Assembly: GCF_003255815.1 (NCBI RefSeq)
Contig: NC_037673.1
Location: 159,302,526 to 159,366,525, forward strand
Direction of reading: 5' to 3'
DNA from: Theropithecus gelada
Lineage: Eukaryota > Chordata > Mammalia > Primates > Cercopithecidae
Length of the DNA stretch: 64,000 nt
Shown here piece by piece: positions 11,666 to 23,314 of the stretch (the first letter of the stretch is position 1; every line of letters starts with the position of its first letter). The translations under genes and the position numbers were made by a program. The notes beneath the pieces were generated by a model. That model worked only from the letters and a program-made list of their open reading frames with translations, made no database searches and was not told the origin of the DNA.

Positions 11666-14219
11666 ATACATCAATCTCTCATTGGTTTCCAATTTCATTT
11701 ATCTGTTTAAGATATTTTAATAATATGTGGAATTCACATACCTTTATAAAATTTCCCATAAGTGGAAGAAGAATTGGTGATGGGGAGGGACTGGGAAAGG
11801 GTAAGGAAACTGTTGTTTTTCTCAAATCTATCTTTTGAAAGATAGATATCGTTATCCTTTAAGAAGCTGAGAACGTAACCTCAACTATCAGCTTCCAAAA
11901 GAATCTCATCAAGGTATTGACCTTTGGCGCACATGTCAGACACACTGATATACCTAGGTGAACAAGAATCCACAGCTTCATCTGGATTTTCTATTTTCCT
12001 TTGTAATATTTAGTTTTAAAAAACCTGACTTACATGGTTGCCATGGAAATGAGTGAAAGGGTGAATCGTGAAGCTTTTAGAAGAATGCTGCATAAATGTG
12101 AAAAGGGTTACTTTTATTAATATTTTTACAATGTTGGTAGCTCTCATGATACAGAAGATTCAATAGAAAAAGAGAAAAGTTGATTATTATAGTCCTAACT
12201 CTCAGTATGTGATGTAAATGCTGTGAAAAAAATCCAAACACTGTGGCAATGAATAAAAAAATACAGGAAGATTAGTTCTATACTCTAATTTGTTATTTTA
12301 TATAAGTAAATATATCATAAACCATAACTTCTCTGAAGCAATATAATAGCAATTCACTTATACACGTGTATAGGTTCTTTCGTGTAATGTCAGCATCATA
12401 AAGCCTTTTCTCTTTACTGTCAACCTAAGCACACAGCTCTTCCTTTTTGAAGCCCAGCTCTTTTTAAAAAAGCTTCTGACATCATTTAATGTGAAAAGAA
12501 AGAAGTGTATATCTGTGAACCCAATAAGGTAACCATAGTGGGGGACAAGGTTTTAACAGTTACAAAAGTATTGCATAAAATATTTATTGACCATTGTTTG
12601 GAAGAATGAAAAAATCCAAAAGATATAATCAGATTCCCCAGGTGGAAAATGGACACCAAAGAGCTTTCAACTTTATACGTAAATTACATACTATGGTATA
12701 TTTTTAATAGCAGCTAATACAGCATAATTACATTATTTTGGCTTATTTAGAAACTGTCATTCTCAAATTAAATAATTTTAAATTGGCTTTATTCAAAATA
12801 TATGCAATAGCTACAATCAATAGAATGATTTTCAAACATGATTAGTAAGATGGTAGCTTATACAAGACCAACTAAATTGTTTATTGCTTTCATGACTGCT
12901 GCCTACCTTGAAGACTGTTATCATATCTGAATGGTGCTTATTGAGCAGAGTATATTTTCCTTTTTTGTCCCAAAGCTAATTTTTTAAGTTCTTCTGTCAT
13001 TTTAGAAAAGGAGATAACCATAAGGACTAGTAAGCTAAGGTGTAACTTCCCCGCACTTCATTCATTTTCTGGATGTTAAGGGATAGCTGCCAAAAGGCAC
13101 TTTGACATATATTGTTAAAAGTCTAAAATAAAAGTTCACTTTCAATTTAAACTTTTAAGTCCTGGATGGTGTTATAGAGGTCCATCTATGAGAACTAACA
13201 GTTTTCTTCTGCATTAAGTATATGAGAATATAAGGGTTACTTTTAAGACTCCTACAATTATAACTTATTTGAACTTGATGAGTCTCATTTATCCCTCCAA
13301 GAATATTATATTATAAGATCAATAAATAATGCAAAACAGATTTGCCTGCTATGGAAGGTCAAGGAAAGTAATTTCTTCTAGTGATAGGGAGAAATATTAG
13401 GAGATGAAGGTAATGTTCAAAAGATTGTGTGTGGTGTTTGAAGTTACCTGCCACGATAGAATAATCAATAACTAACTGGAAAGACCTTCATTTGATCATT
13501 CATGCCTCACTGCTCTAGAGCATTATTAAATATTCTCTTGGTTTCTCAGCAGGTTGCCTTTGAAGTTGCCACATGGAACATTTTTGTGCATGAAGGATTA
13601 TAATTTAGAAAAAAAAGTGATACTGACAGGTAGCTACAAGACAAAAAGAGATATAATAAACTTGCACATATTTCATCAGTTACTCAATGATCTTGAGTTA
13701 CAAGATTATTTTTATCAAAATATGCTTGTTTCCTCTTGAGAAGTCAGTTTTGCCAAATGGCCAACCATAGTCTATTGACCATTTGGAAGTACTGGACATA
13801 GGGAAAACATTTAAATTATAGCTGGTCCATTATATGGGAGATGTTCATAAAGATGCAATGAATATTTTTTCACCCAAGTATTTTTTGTCAGAAGTTATGA
13901 TAAATTAAAATGGTTTTCTTTAGGAATATCATATTTTGCCTACAAAAGTATTAATGAAAACATTTGCCAAGTCAAAACAATAACTCAGAACTACTGTGCC
14001 ATGGGTGTTTTCACTTTCCAAAGTCCTAAATATGTAGCAAACATGAAGCAGAGCACAAGTGTCGGTTGAAAGAGGAATTTTATGCATGACCACAAAGGTG
14101 GTGTGGCCAAAAGCATTGAAATGGCTCATGTTTACAAAAATCCAAGATCCTACAGAAAATTTTGTAATTTATGAAGAATGAACCCTTAGGGAGGAGTCAG
14201 TTTTGACTAGAATTACATT
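11666..14219. other. Repeat-poor single-copy DNA
   Basis: About 2.5 kb without a recognised interspersed repeat. No exon-like frame with flanking splice signals was seen. It holds the X-box-like motif at 12037-12050. Confidence 0.5.
12037..12050 (+). promoter_or_regulatory. X-box-like RFX motif
   Basis: GTTGCCATGGAAAT matches the palindromic RFX binding consensus (GTTGCCATGGMAAC) at 13 of 14 positions, the last base differing. RFX factors bind such sites in promoters and enhancers. No nearby promoter or transcript is evident, so function is unproven. Confidence 0.4.
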
Positions 14220-14253
14220 CACACACACGCGTGCGCACACACACACACACACA
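14220..14253. repeat. (CA)n tract with CG/TG core, alternating purine/pyrimidine
   Basis: About 34 bases alternate strictly between pyrimidine and purine: CA units, a core ACGCGTGCGC, then CA units again. CG and CA alternation of this length is the classic Z-DNA-forming arrangement. The core also keeps four CpG dinucleotides, unusual in this AT-rich setting. Confidence 0.9.
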
Positions 14254-14369
14254 CTCATTTGAAAAGATCACCCAAACCAACACTAATGGTAAGAGTGAGA
14301 TGAAATTTACATGAAGAAATTCATGGCATGATCCTTAAACAATGACAAATCTTTCATTCCATCATAATG

Positions 14370-15550
14370 TTCCCATTCAGTCAAAAGGCATTCATTAACA
14401 TTTACAATGGATTTACAATAGGAAATGAAAATACAAGGATAAATAAGACACATTCCTTACTCTCAAATCATGGGGAAACCAGGCAGATAATAGATTGCAC
14501 TATTGTGTAACAAAACCCTGTTCACAGAGAACAGCACATGATTCTACCGGGGGAGGCCAGACAATGTCCGTAGAGATGATGTTTTTACTAAGTCTTGATA
14601 AGTAAGAAGGAGTTTGCTATACTGAGAAAATATGAGATGACAATCTCTGAAAAGTACATAGACTGGGTAAAGAATGTTTGAGAATCATGAAAAATTTAGT
14701 GCTACAGAACACAGAATGCAAAGAATGATGTGGCACTAGCATAGCTGAAGCGGGGTTTGTTGCTATCCTTTTTTACATTTTCAGTAGTTAAAGTTCAGCA
14801 GATAGCAATTTGAACATGATATTTAGTTAGGGCAGTGGTAACATTAAGGAAGCTATAAGGTTTATAATAGATTACGTTGAGAAATGAGGGGCAAGGCAGA
14901 AGTTAAGGGTGATGCTAATCTTCCTTGCATATATTTACAGTGATAATGCCACTCAACAAGATAGAAAATAAAAAGAAAAAACCTAAAGGCAGCGAATTCT
15001 ACTTTTTACATTTTAAGTTTGAATTACAAATTTACTTGGTTTTAGTAACAAAGAAGAGGAGTCAGGTGCAGGAGATGTTGTTGAAATAAACAGCTCAAGA
15101 TGGCACTTTAAATTTGGGGAGTAAATAGTATCATTCATAGAGAGCAAGAAGGAAAAAAGAGAATTCATGACATTAAGGAATAAAGGAGAATGAGAAGTCA
15201 AAAGTTCGGAGAAAAGCTAGGGGCATGGAAGTGAGGAGTGGGCAGGTAGTGAGGTAGAATGATTTTCTGAAAGCCTAGAAAAGATTCCTCTAAGGAAGAG
15301 AGGCAGGAGGATTGTGACAAGACTGTAAAACACAGAAAAAAGGTCAAAGAAAAAACTGAAACAGGCTACTGGATTTAGCAATTGAAAAATAAGCCATTGG
15401 ACTTTGAAAGAAGACTGTGTAATAGGGACACAAACTAGGTGTCCATGGGCTGAAGCATTGGAATGAAGTGATGATGTGCAAATGATACTACTAAGTCTAG
15501 AAAGAAGTTCCAGAAGGATGTAAGAGAGTAACTAAATCTAGTTTAGTTAA
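14370..15550. mobile_element. Degraded ancient interspersed repeat, family unresolved
   Basis: Weak similarity runs in order to a common old mammalian repeat: an 'attcattaacatttac' start, a 'cattccttactctcaaatcatggggaaacc' region near 14450, a 'tgataatgccactcaacaagatag' block near 14940, and a 'ggatttagcaattgaaaaataagccattgg' region near 15370. I cannot assign it confidently to L2, L1ME or another class. No gene is visible. Confidence 0.35.
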
Positions 15551-15726
15551 AGGTGTTAAGTGTGAGTGCAGCTTTATTTGTCATTATTTTTTTCATAGAA
15601 TGAAGGGCAAATAGGAATACCTAAGTGTGTTTTTAAACAAAGTGCTTTTATACAAAGTGAAAGACAAAAACCAATGCACAAAGTTCTAAATAATTTGTAA
15701 TAGAGTCTTAATCTTAGAAAAGGTAG

Positions 15727-16096
15727 GTGGGGCGTGGTGGCTCACACCTGTAATCCCAGCACTTTGGGAGGTCGAGACGGGCAGATCACTTGAGTTCAGG
15801 AGTTCGAGAGCAGTCTGGTCAACATGGTGAAACCCCGTCTCTACTAAAAATACAAAAATTAGCTGGGTGTGGTAATGCACACCTGTAGTTGCAGCTACTC
15901 GGGAGCCTGAGGTGGGAGAACTGCTTCAACCCAGGAGGTGGAGGTGGCAATGAACGAAGATCACGCCATTGTACTGCAGCCTGGGAGACACAGAGAGACT
16001 CTGTCAGAAAGAGAGAAAGAGAGAAGGAGAGAAGGAGAGAGAGAAAGGGAGAGAGAAAGAGAGAGAGAAAGAGAAACAAAGAGAAAGAAAAAAAAA
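15727..16096 (+). mobile_element. Alu (S/J-like) with GA-rich tail
   Basis: A full dimeric Alu runs from GGTGGGGCGTGGTGGCTC to the right-arm end near 16004. Instead of a pure A-tail it carries about 90 bp of (GAGA)/(GAAA) sequence, a known route of microsatellite growth from Alu tails. Open frames over this element on both strands are repeat-derived. Confidence 0.95.
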
Positions 16097-16240
16097 TGGC
16101 TTATCTCAGATGAAATAGGAAGATACAATGACACATGGAACTTTAGGTGTGTTTACAAACGAGAAGGAGCAAAGAAGTAAATGTTGCAACATAACTTCGA
16201 TTTTCCTGGAAATGTAAATTTCTCATCTCTTGGGAGGTGT

Positions 16241-16618
16241 TGATGTGGCTTGGATCTGTGTCCCTATCCAAATATCATGTTCAATTATAATTCCCAGTGT
16301 TGGAGATGGGGCCTGGGTGATTGGATCATGGGGATGGTATCTCATGAATGTTTTAGCACCATCCCCTTGGTGCTGTTCTAGTGATAGTGAGTGAATGAGT
16401 TATCCTGAGATCTGGTTGTTTAAAATTGTGTGGCCTCTCCCCTCACCATTCCTCCTGCTCAGGCCATATAAGAGGTGCCTGCTCCCCTTCACCTACTGCC
16501 ATGATTGTAAGTTTTCTGAGGCCTCCCCAGAAGCTGAACAGAAGCCACTACCTTTCTTGTACAGCTGCAGAACAGTAAGCAGATTAAAGCTCTTTTCTTT
16601 ATAAATTACCCAGTCTCA
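16241..16618 (+). mobile_element. MSTA-type LTR (ERVL-MaLR)
   Basis: It starts TGATGTGGCTTGGATCTGTG and follows MST order: AATTCCCAGTGTTGGAGATG, GATTGGATCATGGGGATGG, TTAGCACCATCCCCTTGG, CATGATTGTAAGTTTTCTGA and ATTACCCAGTCTCACA. The last ~35 bp of the LTR are missing and an Alu scrap abuts it. Confidence 0.9.
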
Positions 16619-16676
16619 CATATTTATTTGTTTATTTATGTATTTTGTTGAGACGGAGTTTCACTCTTGTTGCTCT
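16619..16676 (-). mobile_element. Very short 5'-truncated Alu scrap, antisense
   Basis: A (TTTA)-type tail is followed by GAGACGGAGTTTCACTCTTG, the extreme 3' end of an Alu read in antisense, and then stops. Only about 27 bp of Alu body are present. Confidence 0.75.
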
Positions 16677-18124
16677 TATTCTCTCTTGCATGAAAATTTT
16701 GTTAAAACAGACAACCAAATTGCATTCTATCTTTGTATATTATTAATATTAAGCTAATTTTAATAAAACCTTATAAACAAATCTATCCAATTTTAATCAG
16801 TTGGACCATAAGTTAAGACTTCCATAAACCTTTTTATAACCTGTTGCAATTTTCCATTAAAGAGCAGATTAATACTACAAGAAAATTTTCTAATTCGAAC
16901 ACATGGACCCAGATGCTGGCCTTTCATTAGAGTGCTTTTGATATTAATGTTTAATTTATAGGAACACTCAAATAATCTTATCTCTGAAAATCAGTCCTTA
17001 CAATCTCATACATCCAACTCTTCCACAATAGTCCCTGGCCCTATAGGAGGTTGAAGAGTTTTAATTTCCAACCCTGTCTCTCACAAACAGTTCATTCTGT
17101 TTGTAACCTTCTCCCAGGTCTGAAGACAAGGCTTTGCATAGGGGGTCAAGGTTCAAAATTTAGCAGGGGTCAGCGCCTTTTTCAGAACCAGGAGTCAAAG
17201 TTCTGTTAACTTAATAGCACAAGGATTAGTTAATAAGACATTTATACTACAGAAACTCCTATCATTCTCTCTAACATGTCACATATTAAAACACTGTGAT
17301 TTCTTTATCTAATAGTTACTGCCTGCAACACTTCAATCCACTGTATTAGTTTACTCATTGCATATGTCTAATTGCTAGCATGCTAGTGATAGAACTGTGA
17401 CCAAACACATCACAAATGTGGTAAGTCCTATGCCAAACTTATCAAAGTAAGACAACTAACTTTTCTTTCCATCATTTAAAAAAATGATAAATGCAAATTT
17501 CAGTTTTGGAAACTCAGTATGAAAATAAATAATTTTGTTTCACTTAAATTCTGTACTACAAAACAAGGACAAAGTAAGAACAATCTCCCAATAATTTCTT
17601 TTCAGCTATTTCAAAGAGTGTTATCACATATTTCTGAGACTTGTTTCCAGATACAGTACTGATAACAGATTAGGTAATTTTCGCCACTAAAATCTTCAAT
17701 CCAATGCAACATTTGTACATATTTCATTTCCAAGTACACACAAAGGTCCATCAGTGATAAATGATTGGGATAAAAAAATCATTAGAAAGTCTCACTTTTT
17801 TCATTAATTCTTAATTAATACTTAAACCAGGTAAATGTCATTTAATGCTAATAATGGTAAAAACAACTAAAGTAGTATGAGAGAAATCCCAGTCAATATA
17901 ATTTCCTTAAGGACAAAGCCAGTCTTTCCTAAACTTTAAAACTTTGTACCCATATCACAGTTTTTTTCTCATTATAGGAAAAGATCTGAAACGAACTCAA
18001 ATTATTAATTTAATTGAATTACTTTGGATATATACACCATTTCAGCATTTCTACTCGCATCTACTTTTCCAAGTAACACAATAAATAATACATTATTTCT
18101 CTTCATAACTTATAAAAGTAAGGC

Positions 18125-18159
18125 TTTTATTTATTTAATTATTTATTTATTTATTTTTT
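18125..18159. repeat. (TTTA)n microsatellite
   Basis: About eight TTTA units, one of them altered to TTAA. Confidence 0.85.
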
Positions 18160-19814
18160 GTCAGGAACCTTCAAGCTCTTATAGCTCTCTGGATCAGAGG
18201 TGTACAGTGTTATCCAGAGTCTTAAAAAAAAAAAAAACATGATGGATATTTTCTTCCTGGTATACAAACTAATGTCTTTAAGTCCAACAATACCATCATA
18301 CATTTTGTGCAATTAAAAAAATTCTCTTTAGGCATGTGACCAATAAATTCTTTAGTGCTAGTATTATCTATGCAGAATAGCAAATACAGTGTGAAGCAAT
18401 ACAAGCATTTATGTGAAATTTAGTTCTATGCTAAACCTGGATTCATGCTTAGCTATATTTAAAAAGAACTGCTAAACTGTCAATGTATTTTTTTTACAAT
18501 ATTTCTTATTTTACCTTCATCAAGATTAAGAGCCTTAACTATGAGCAATGTTAATTAGCCAAATTCTCCAATTTTTCATTAGGTTTTAAAGAATATTTTA
18601 CTATCTAAATTTTTCAAGTTTCTATTTCCTCTGTATGTGAATGAAGATTGGCACAGAGAAAAACAGGAAAAACTACATATGACTTACACAGACCATCTAT
18701 GAATTGTTTGGACTTTCTGTTTTGTCCTAAATTTTTTCTCTTCTTTTTTTTAAATAACCAGTTATTTTACTTTAGGGCAAATATTTACCATACACACAAA
18801 AGTATTCTCAATTTTTATAACTGTTCTTACCAAAAAATACATCTTTATATCCATAACTTTCTTCATATCTCTCTCCCCTACTTACTGGTTTCTTTCTACA
18901 TTGTTTCATAAATAACCTTTTCAAGTCTGTAATTTGAATTAACCTTTAGATAACTTCTGAAATAGACAAAATTATTCTTTTTCTCACTAAGAATATATCT
19001 TGTTTGGCATGTTTTATATGCAGAGTTATATATTAACTATAATCCTTATCCTCAGTAACCTTAAATTTTAGTGAAAACCTAGGAAGCATAAATTCCTGAG
19101 TTGCCTCTCAGATACTGGCATTTTATAGATGAGACTTATTCCACAATTTCTAGAAATATGTTTTTCCATATCATAACTTTTTCATAATTGGAAATGGCCC
19201 AGACATCCAATGAGCACCAAAAATAATTTTAAGGTTTTAAATTACACAAAATTTTCACCTACAACATTTATCCTATTTACATATGCTCAATTCTTTTATT
19301 TTTAAATTTATCTATATTACTTCAGAAAAATTTATAGCCAGTGAACAATAAGCGCTCACCTAAGTAAGAACCTTAATATTTTTGCCAACAACGCAGAAGA
19401 TTCAGCTCACATTAACTTAGTCTCGCTTATTAAAGAAGGCACACAAACCAATATCATTTTATTTTAGCTGGGTTTATAGTCTTTTAACCTTCTATGGCAA
19501 ACCCTGACACCTCAAAATATCTAGCAGAGACAAATATAAAACCCAGATAAAAAGGTACACTGACAATTCCAAAGACGTTTCTATTTTTCTTCTGTCAATA
19601 ATTTTAAGGCCAGCTTGTCCATTAAAGGTTTACTTAAGTTATGCGAACTTGAAAAATACTTTAGACTTTTTTAATTTATGAATGGTCTTTTATTTATAAG
19701 CCAGTTTGGTAGACACAACATATAATATAATAAATCTATATACGCAAACACATGTAGACATTCACACATACACATAAACACAGATCCAATAGCTTTTACC
19801 TCAGAACTCTAGTT

Positions 19815-20660
19815 GTGAGATATCAGTGGAAACTCACCAGTTTACATGACTACACTTTGTTTGCCTCAGTAGGTAACCCACTGAAGGCTGTCATCCAAAA
19901 TGTTGGGCAAAGCAGTTTTCATGGCAGTTTGATTTTTAAAGGTCAAACCTCCCCAGACACCAAAGAACACTGGGGCCAAACAGCAGCACAGAAGAATATC
20001 ACATACTAACCAGGCCTGACTCTGCTTAGAACAGCAGCACAAAAGCCTGGATACATGAAACTCCATCACACTTTCCCATGCAACAGCAAACTCTAGATTC
20101 CAAACAGTATTACAATAGGTTATAAGCTTTCTAATTCTAATTTCCCGTGACACACACAATAACCAAAACGCAATCCAACCACTGCAGCAGCAAACAAGCC
20201 CCAGGAGTGTCCAAACTCAAACAGTCACGTGCTTCCTGCTCTCAGTCAGTAGGGCTTTTTCAACCTGCAAATGGAAATTCCTTTACAAATTTTCCAAATT
20301 GAGAGGAGCAGATCCTGCTGTCTGGGCCCACAAAGGACACTTGCCTATCCACGCAAGTGTCAAACTTCAAAGGCTGTTCTTCTGAGGCAATCAGGACATG
20401 GTTGGGGCCGGCAGTGGCAGGGCCAGAAAGAGGGAAACACACCTCTATCCAAAATTGGGTGGGCGGCTGCTTAAGAGGGCTTCTGAGACTCCTGGCCCAT
20501 GGCAGCAGATCCACTAGCAATGCGTTCCCAGTCAGGGAATCAAAATCTGTTACCAAAACACCAGGGGTTTAGTCTAGGTCCTGCTGCTCACCATACAGTA
20601 AAGCTATCACTGAGACAAGCACTGCCAGGGAAGAAGGCTTTTCAGGTCCTGCAGCCAAGG
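19815..20660 (-). other. GC-richer segment, possibly endogenous-retrovirus derived
   Basis: Base composition shifts upward in GC relative to its flanks. On the minus strand there are two separate open stretches of about 97-98 codons (19866-20159 and 20260-20556) in a ~700-bp span. Their translation shows no motif I recognise. Minus-strand sequence such as CCTGGTGTTTTGGTAACAG hints at a retroviral leader or internal region, but this is a guess. Alternatives are an unrecognised LTR or single-copy DNA. Confidence 0.25.
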
Positions 20661-20935
20661 AGATGGGAGATTGGTCTTAAATCCATCATTAATATAATTA
20701 ATTTAGTTGGCATTATTAATTTAGTTGATTAAACTAAAATTAATGGTTTATATAGCAGGGAAGAAATTTAATATTGTGTGGGAAAACATGAAGTAGGTAG
20801 GGGTAAGGAGGCAAAATGAGGAGCCTGGCTCTCATTGTCTGGATGCAGTGATCTGGTGAGTTTCCTGGGCCCTCTCCTGAGGAAGGAACTCAGATTTTTA
20901 AAAATGTAAGTTTCAAGCTTTAAGTTGAGAAGACT

Positions 20936-21429
20936 CCATTTGTTTTTTTTTAATTCTGTAATTTTAATTTTTCCATAAGTTATTGGGGTACAGGTGGTAT
21001 TTGGCTACATGAGTAAGTTCTTTAGTGGTGATTTGTGAGATTTTGGTGCACCCATCACCTGAGCAGTATACACTGCACCCCATTTGTAGTCTTTTATCCC
21101 TTACTCCCTTTCACCCTTCCCCCCAAGTCTCAAAGTCCATTATATCCTTCTTATGCCTTATAGCTTAGCTCCCACATATCAATAGAACATACGATGTTTG
21201 GTTTTCCATTCCTGAGCTACTTCACTTAGAATAATAGTCTCCAGTCTCATTCAGGGTGCTGCAAATGCCGTTAATTCATTCCTTCTCATGACTGAGTAGT
21301 ATTCATCGTATACGTATACTAGAGTTTCTTTATCCGCTCATTGATTGATGGGCATTTGGGTTGGTTCCACAATTTTGCAATTGCAAATTGTGCTGCTATA
21401 AACATGTGTGTGCAACTATCTTTTATGAC
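20936..21429 (-). mobile_element. 5'-truncated primate L1 (L1PA/L1PB), antisense
   Basis: A T-run followed by the antisense 3'UTR and ORF2 end (TTATTGGGGTACAGGTGGTA, CACCCATCACCTGAGCAGTA, TGATGGGCATTTGGGTTGG) identifies a primate L1. TTGAGAAGACT occurs at both flanks (20925-20935 and 21430-21440) as the target-site duplication, extendable to 17 bp with two mismatches. Only about 480 bp of L1 were inserted. Confidence 0.93.
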
Positions 21430-21587
21430 TTGAGAAGACTTAATTTCTATATTTATCCAAAAAAACCATCTATGGACTATTGGATCACTTAAAATATATC
21501 TAAAAGAAGAATACAAAACTATTAATAATTATTATTCTAATGAGTGGAAAGGCGGATTTTTTTGCAATGTGTATGTAACCATGTTAC

Positions 21588-21889
21588 TTTTTTTTTTTTT
21601 TTTTTTGAGACAAGGTTTTGCTCTGTCACACAGGCTGGAGTTCAGTGGCACAATTGTGGCTCACTGCAGCCTCAACCTCCCGAGTTTAAGTGATTTTCCT
21701 ACCTTAACCTCTGGAGTAGCTGGGACCACAGGTATACACCATGCCCAGCTAATTTTTTTACTTTTAGCAGAGATGGGGTCTCACAACGTTGCCCATGCTT
21801 GTCTCAAACTCCTTGCCTGCCTCAAGTGATCTAACAACCTCAGTCTGCCTAAGTGTTGGGGTTACAGACTTGAGCCACAGTGCCCAGCC
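21588..21889 (-). mobile_element. AluJ-like, antisense
   Basis: Poly(T) is followed by GAGACAAGGTTTTGCTCTG, both arms, and the 5' end at TGCCCAGCC. CpG sites are mostly decayed, in keeping with an old Alu. Confidence 0.95.
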
Positions 21890-22379
21890 AAAATTTTTAA
21901 AAACAATTTATAAAAATAAATACAACCTATCTTGCCCTGAAAAAATAAAGAATGCCTTCCATTAGAAAAGGATAGGAAACAAGATAATTAATGGGAGCTA
22001 TGTTTGTATTTAAGAACTAGAAGCAGAGTCTCAGAAAGGTCTAGTATCTGCTGCTGCATGCCTATGATTTCATTCTCTTGTGATAAGGAAGGTGATGGGG
22101 GCGTGGTAGTGAGCAGACAATAGGACTCCTGTTCCATTAGCATATATTTTATATAAATTGTTCAAACCTAAGGTGTCTTAGGTGGAAAATGTATGTATTA
22201 GTAAAAGCTTGGGCCCCTAATCCTGCTAGCTGTACATGAAACATCGGTAAAGCAGAGGAATCCAGGGGCTAACCCTGAGTTAACTCAGAGCTTCAGAGAG
22301 AAATCTTAGGTTAACGACCCCACATTAACTAGGTTCAGCATAGACTAAAGAGCTATTCTTGCTTTTTCCTCTGCCTGTG
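21890..22379. other. Single-copy DNA, no gene seen
   Basis: No repeat or coding signal was recognised. A 14-bp palindrome (CTGAGTTAACTCAG) lies near 22276. Confidence 0.5.
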
Positions 22380-22675
22380 CATTTCCCCTTTTCTTTGCAT
22401 TAAATGCAACTTTTCCAAGGCAACATTTTTTAAACCATTTCTCTCAATTATTGCCTCTCTTCATTTTTATCTATGGCAAGCACTGCATTATTTCCATCTA
22501 TCATTTATTATAATTTGTCATTATTAGTTTATTTATTTTGTATTTGTTTATTGACTGTAGTGCCCCCTACAATATATGTTTCATGAAGGCAGGGATCATG
22601 ACTATCTTTCTGAATACTTTATCCCCAGCTTTAGACAGTGGTAGATATATAGAACACATCCAATAAATATTTATT
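22380..22675 (+). mobile_element. L2 LINE 3' region
   Basis: TTTCATGAAGGCAGGGATCA, TTTATCCCCAGCTTTAGACA and CCAATAAATATTTATTTCAT follow the L2 3'-UTR in order on the plus strand. Confidence 0.75.
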
Positions 22676-22990
22676 TCATAAACAAATAGAACATTAAATA
22701 AATCATCATTGTTCCGTATACCAAATAGCTCTCATTTCACCAAACTTGGAAAAAATAGGAAACTACTGATTGTTTTACTTGTAGTTCCCATTACAAGAAT
22801 TGTCTCAGTCAACACAGATTTCATTTTTAATGTATTTCCTGGTTGTCACAGGCAAGATAAGTGGGATTATTTCTGTATTTTTTATTTTACATTTTAGGAA
22901 AACACGTATGTTCATTCTATGGAATTTCATTGGATTTTGGGGGGGGAATTTGAGGAACAGGCCTTGAAATTTACATAAGAGTTCAAAATT

Positions 22991-23301
22991 GCCTGGGCAC
23001 AGTGGCTCATGCCTGTAATCCCAGCACTTTGGGAGGCAGAGGCAGGTAGATTGCTTGAGCCCAGGAGTTCAAGACCAGCCTGGGCAACATGGTGAAACCC
23101 CATCTCTACAAAAACTACAAACATTTGCTGGGTGTGGTGATGCATGCCTGTAGTCCCTGCTACTTGGGAGGCTGAGGTGGGAGGATGGCTTAAGTGAGCT
23201 CGGAAGGCAGAGGATGCAGTAAGCCAAGATCATGCCATTGCACTTCAGCTTGGGTGACAGAGCTCGACTCTGTATCCAAAAAGAAAAAATAAAAAAATCA
23301 G
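22991..23301 (+). mobile_element. AluJ-like with 13-bp target duplication
   Basis: Full-length Alu from GCCTGGGCACAGTGGCTC to an A-rich tail. AGAGTTCAAAATT flanks it exactly at 22978-22990 and 23302-23314. The CCTGGGCAACATGGTGAAAC block is of the older Alu type. Confidence 0.97.
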
Positions 23302-23314
23302 AGAGTTCAAAATT

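Larger units (their letters stand above)
16677..20745. other. Unclassified 4-kb block
   Basis: No Alu, L1 or L2 sequence was recognised. The left part is AT-rich. The right part (about 19815-20660) is clearly richer in G and C. The block could be one decayed element or ordinary single-copy DNA. A TTTA-rich microsatellite lies at 18125-18159, followed by an 8-bp inverted repeat (CTCTGGAT / ATCCAGAG) near 18187-18219. Confidence 0.4.
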
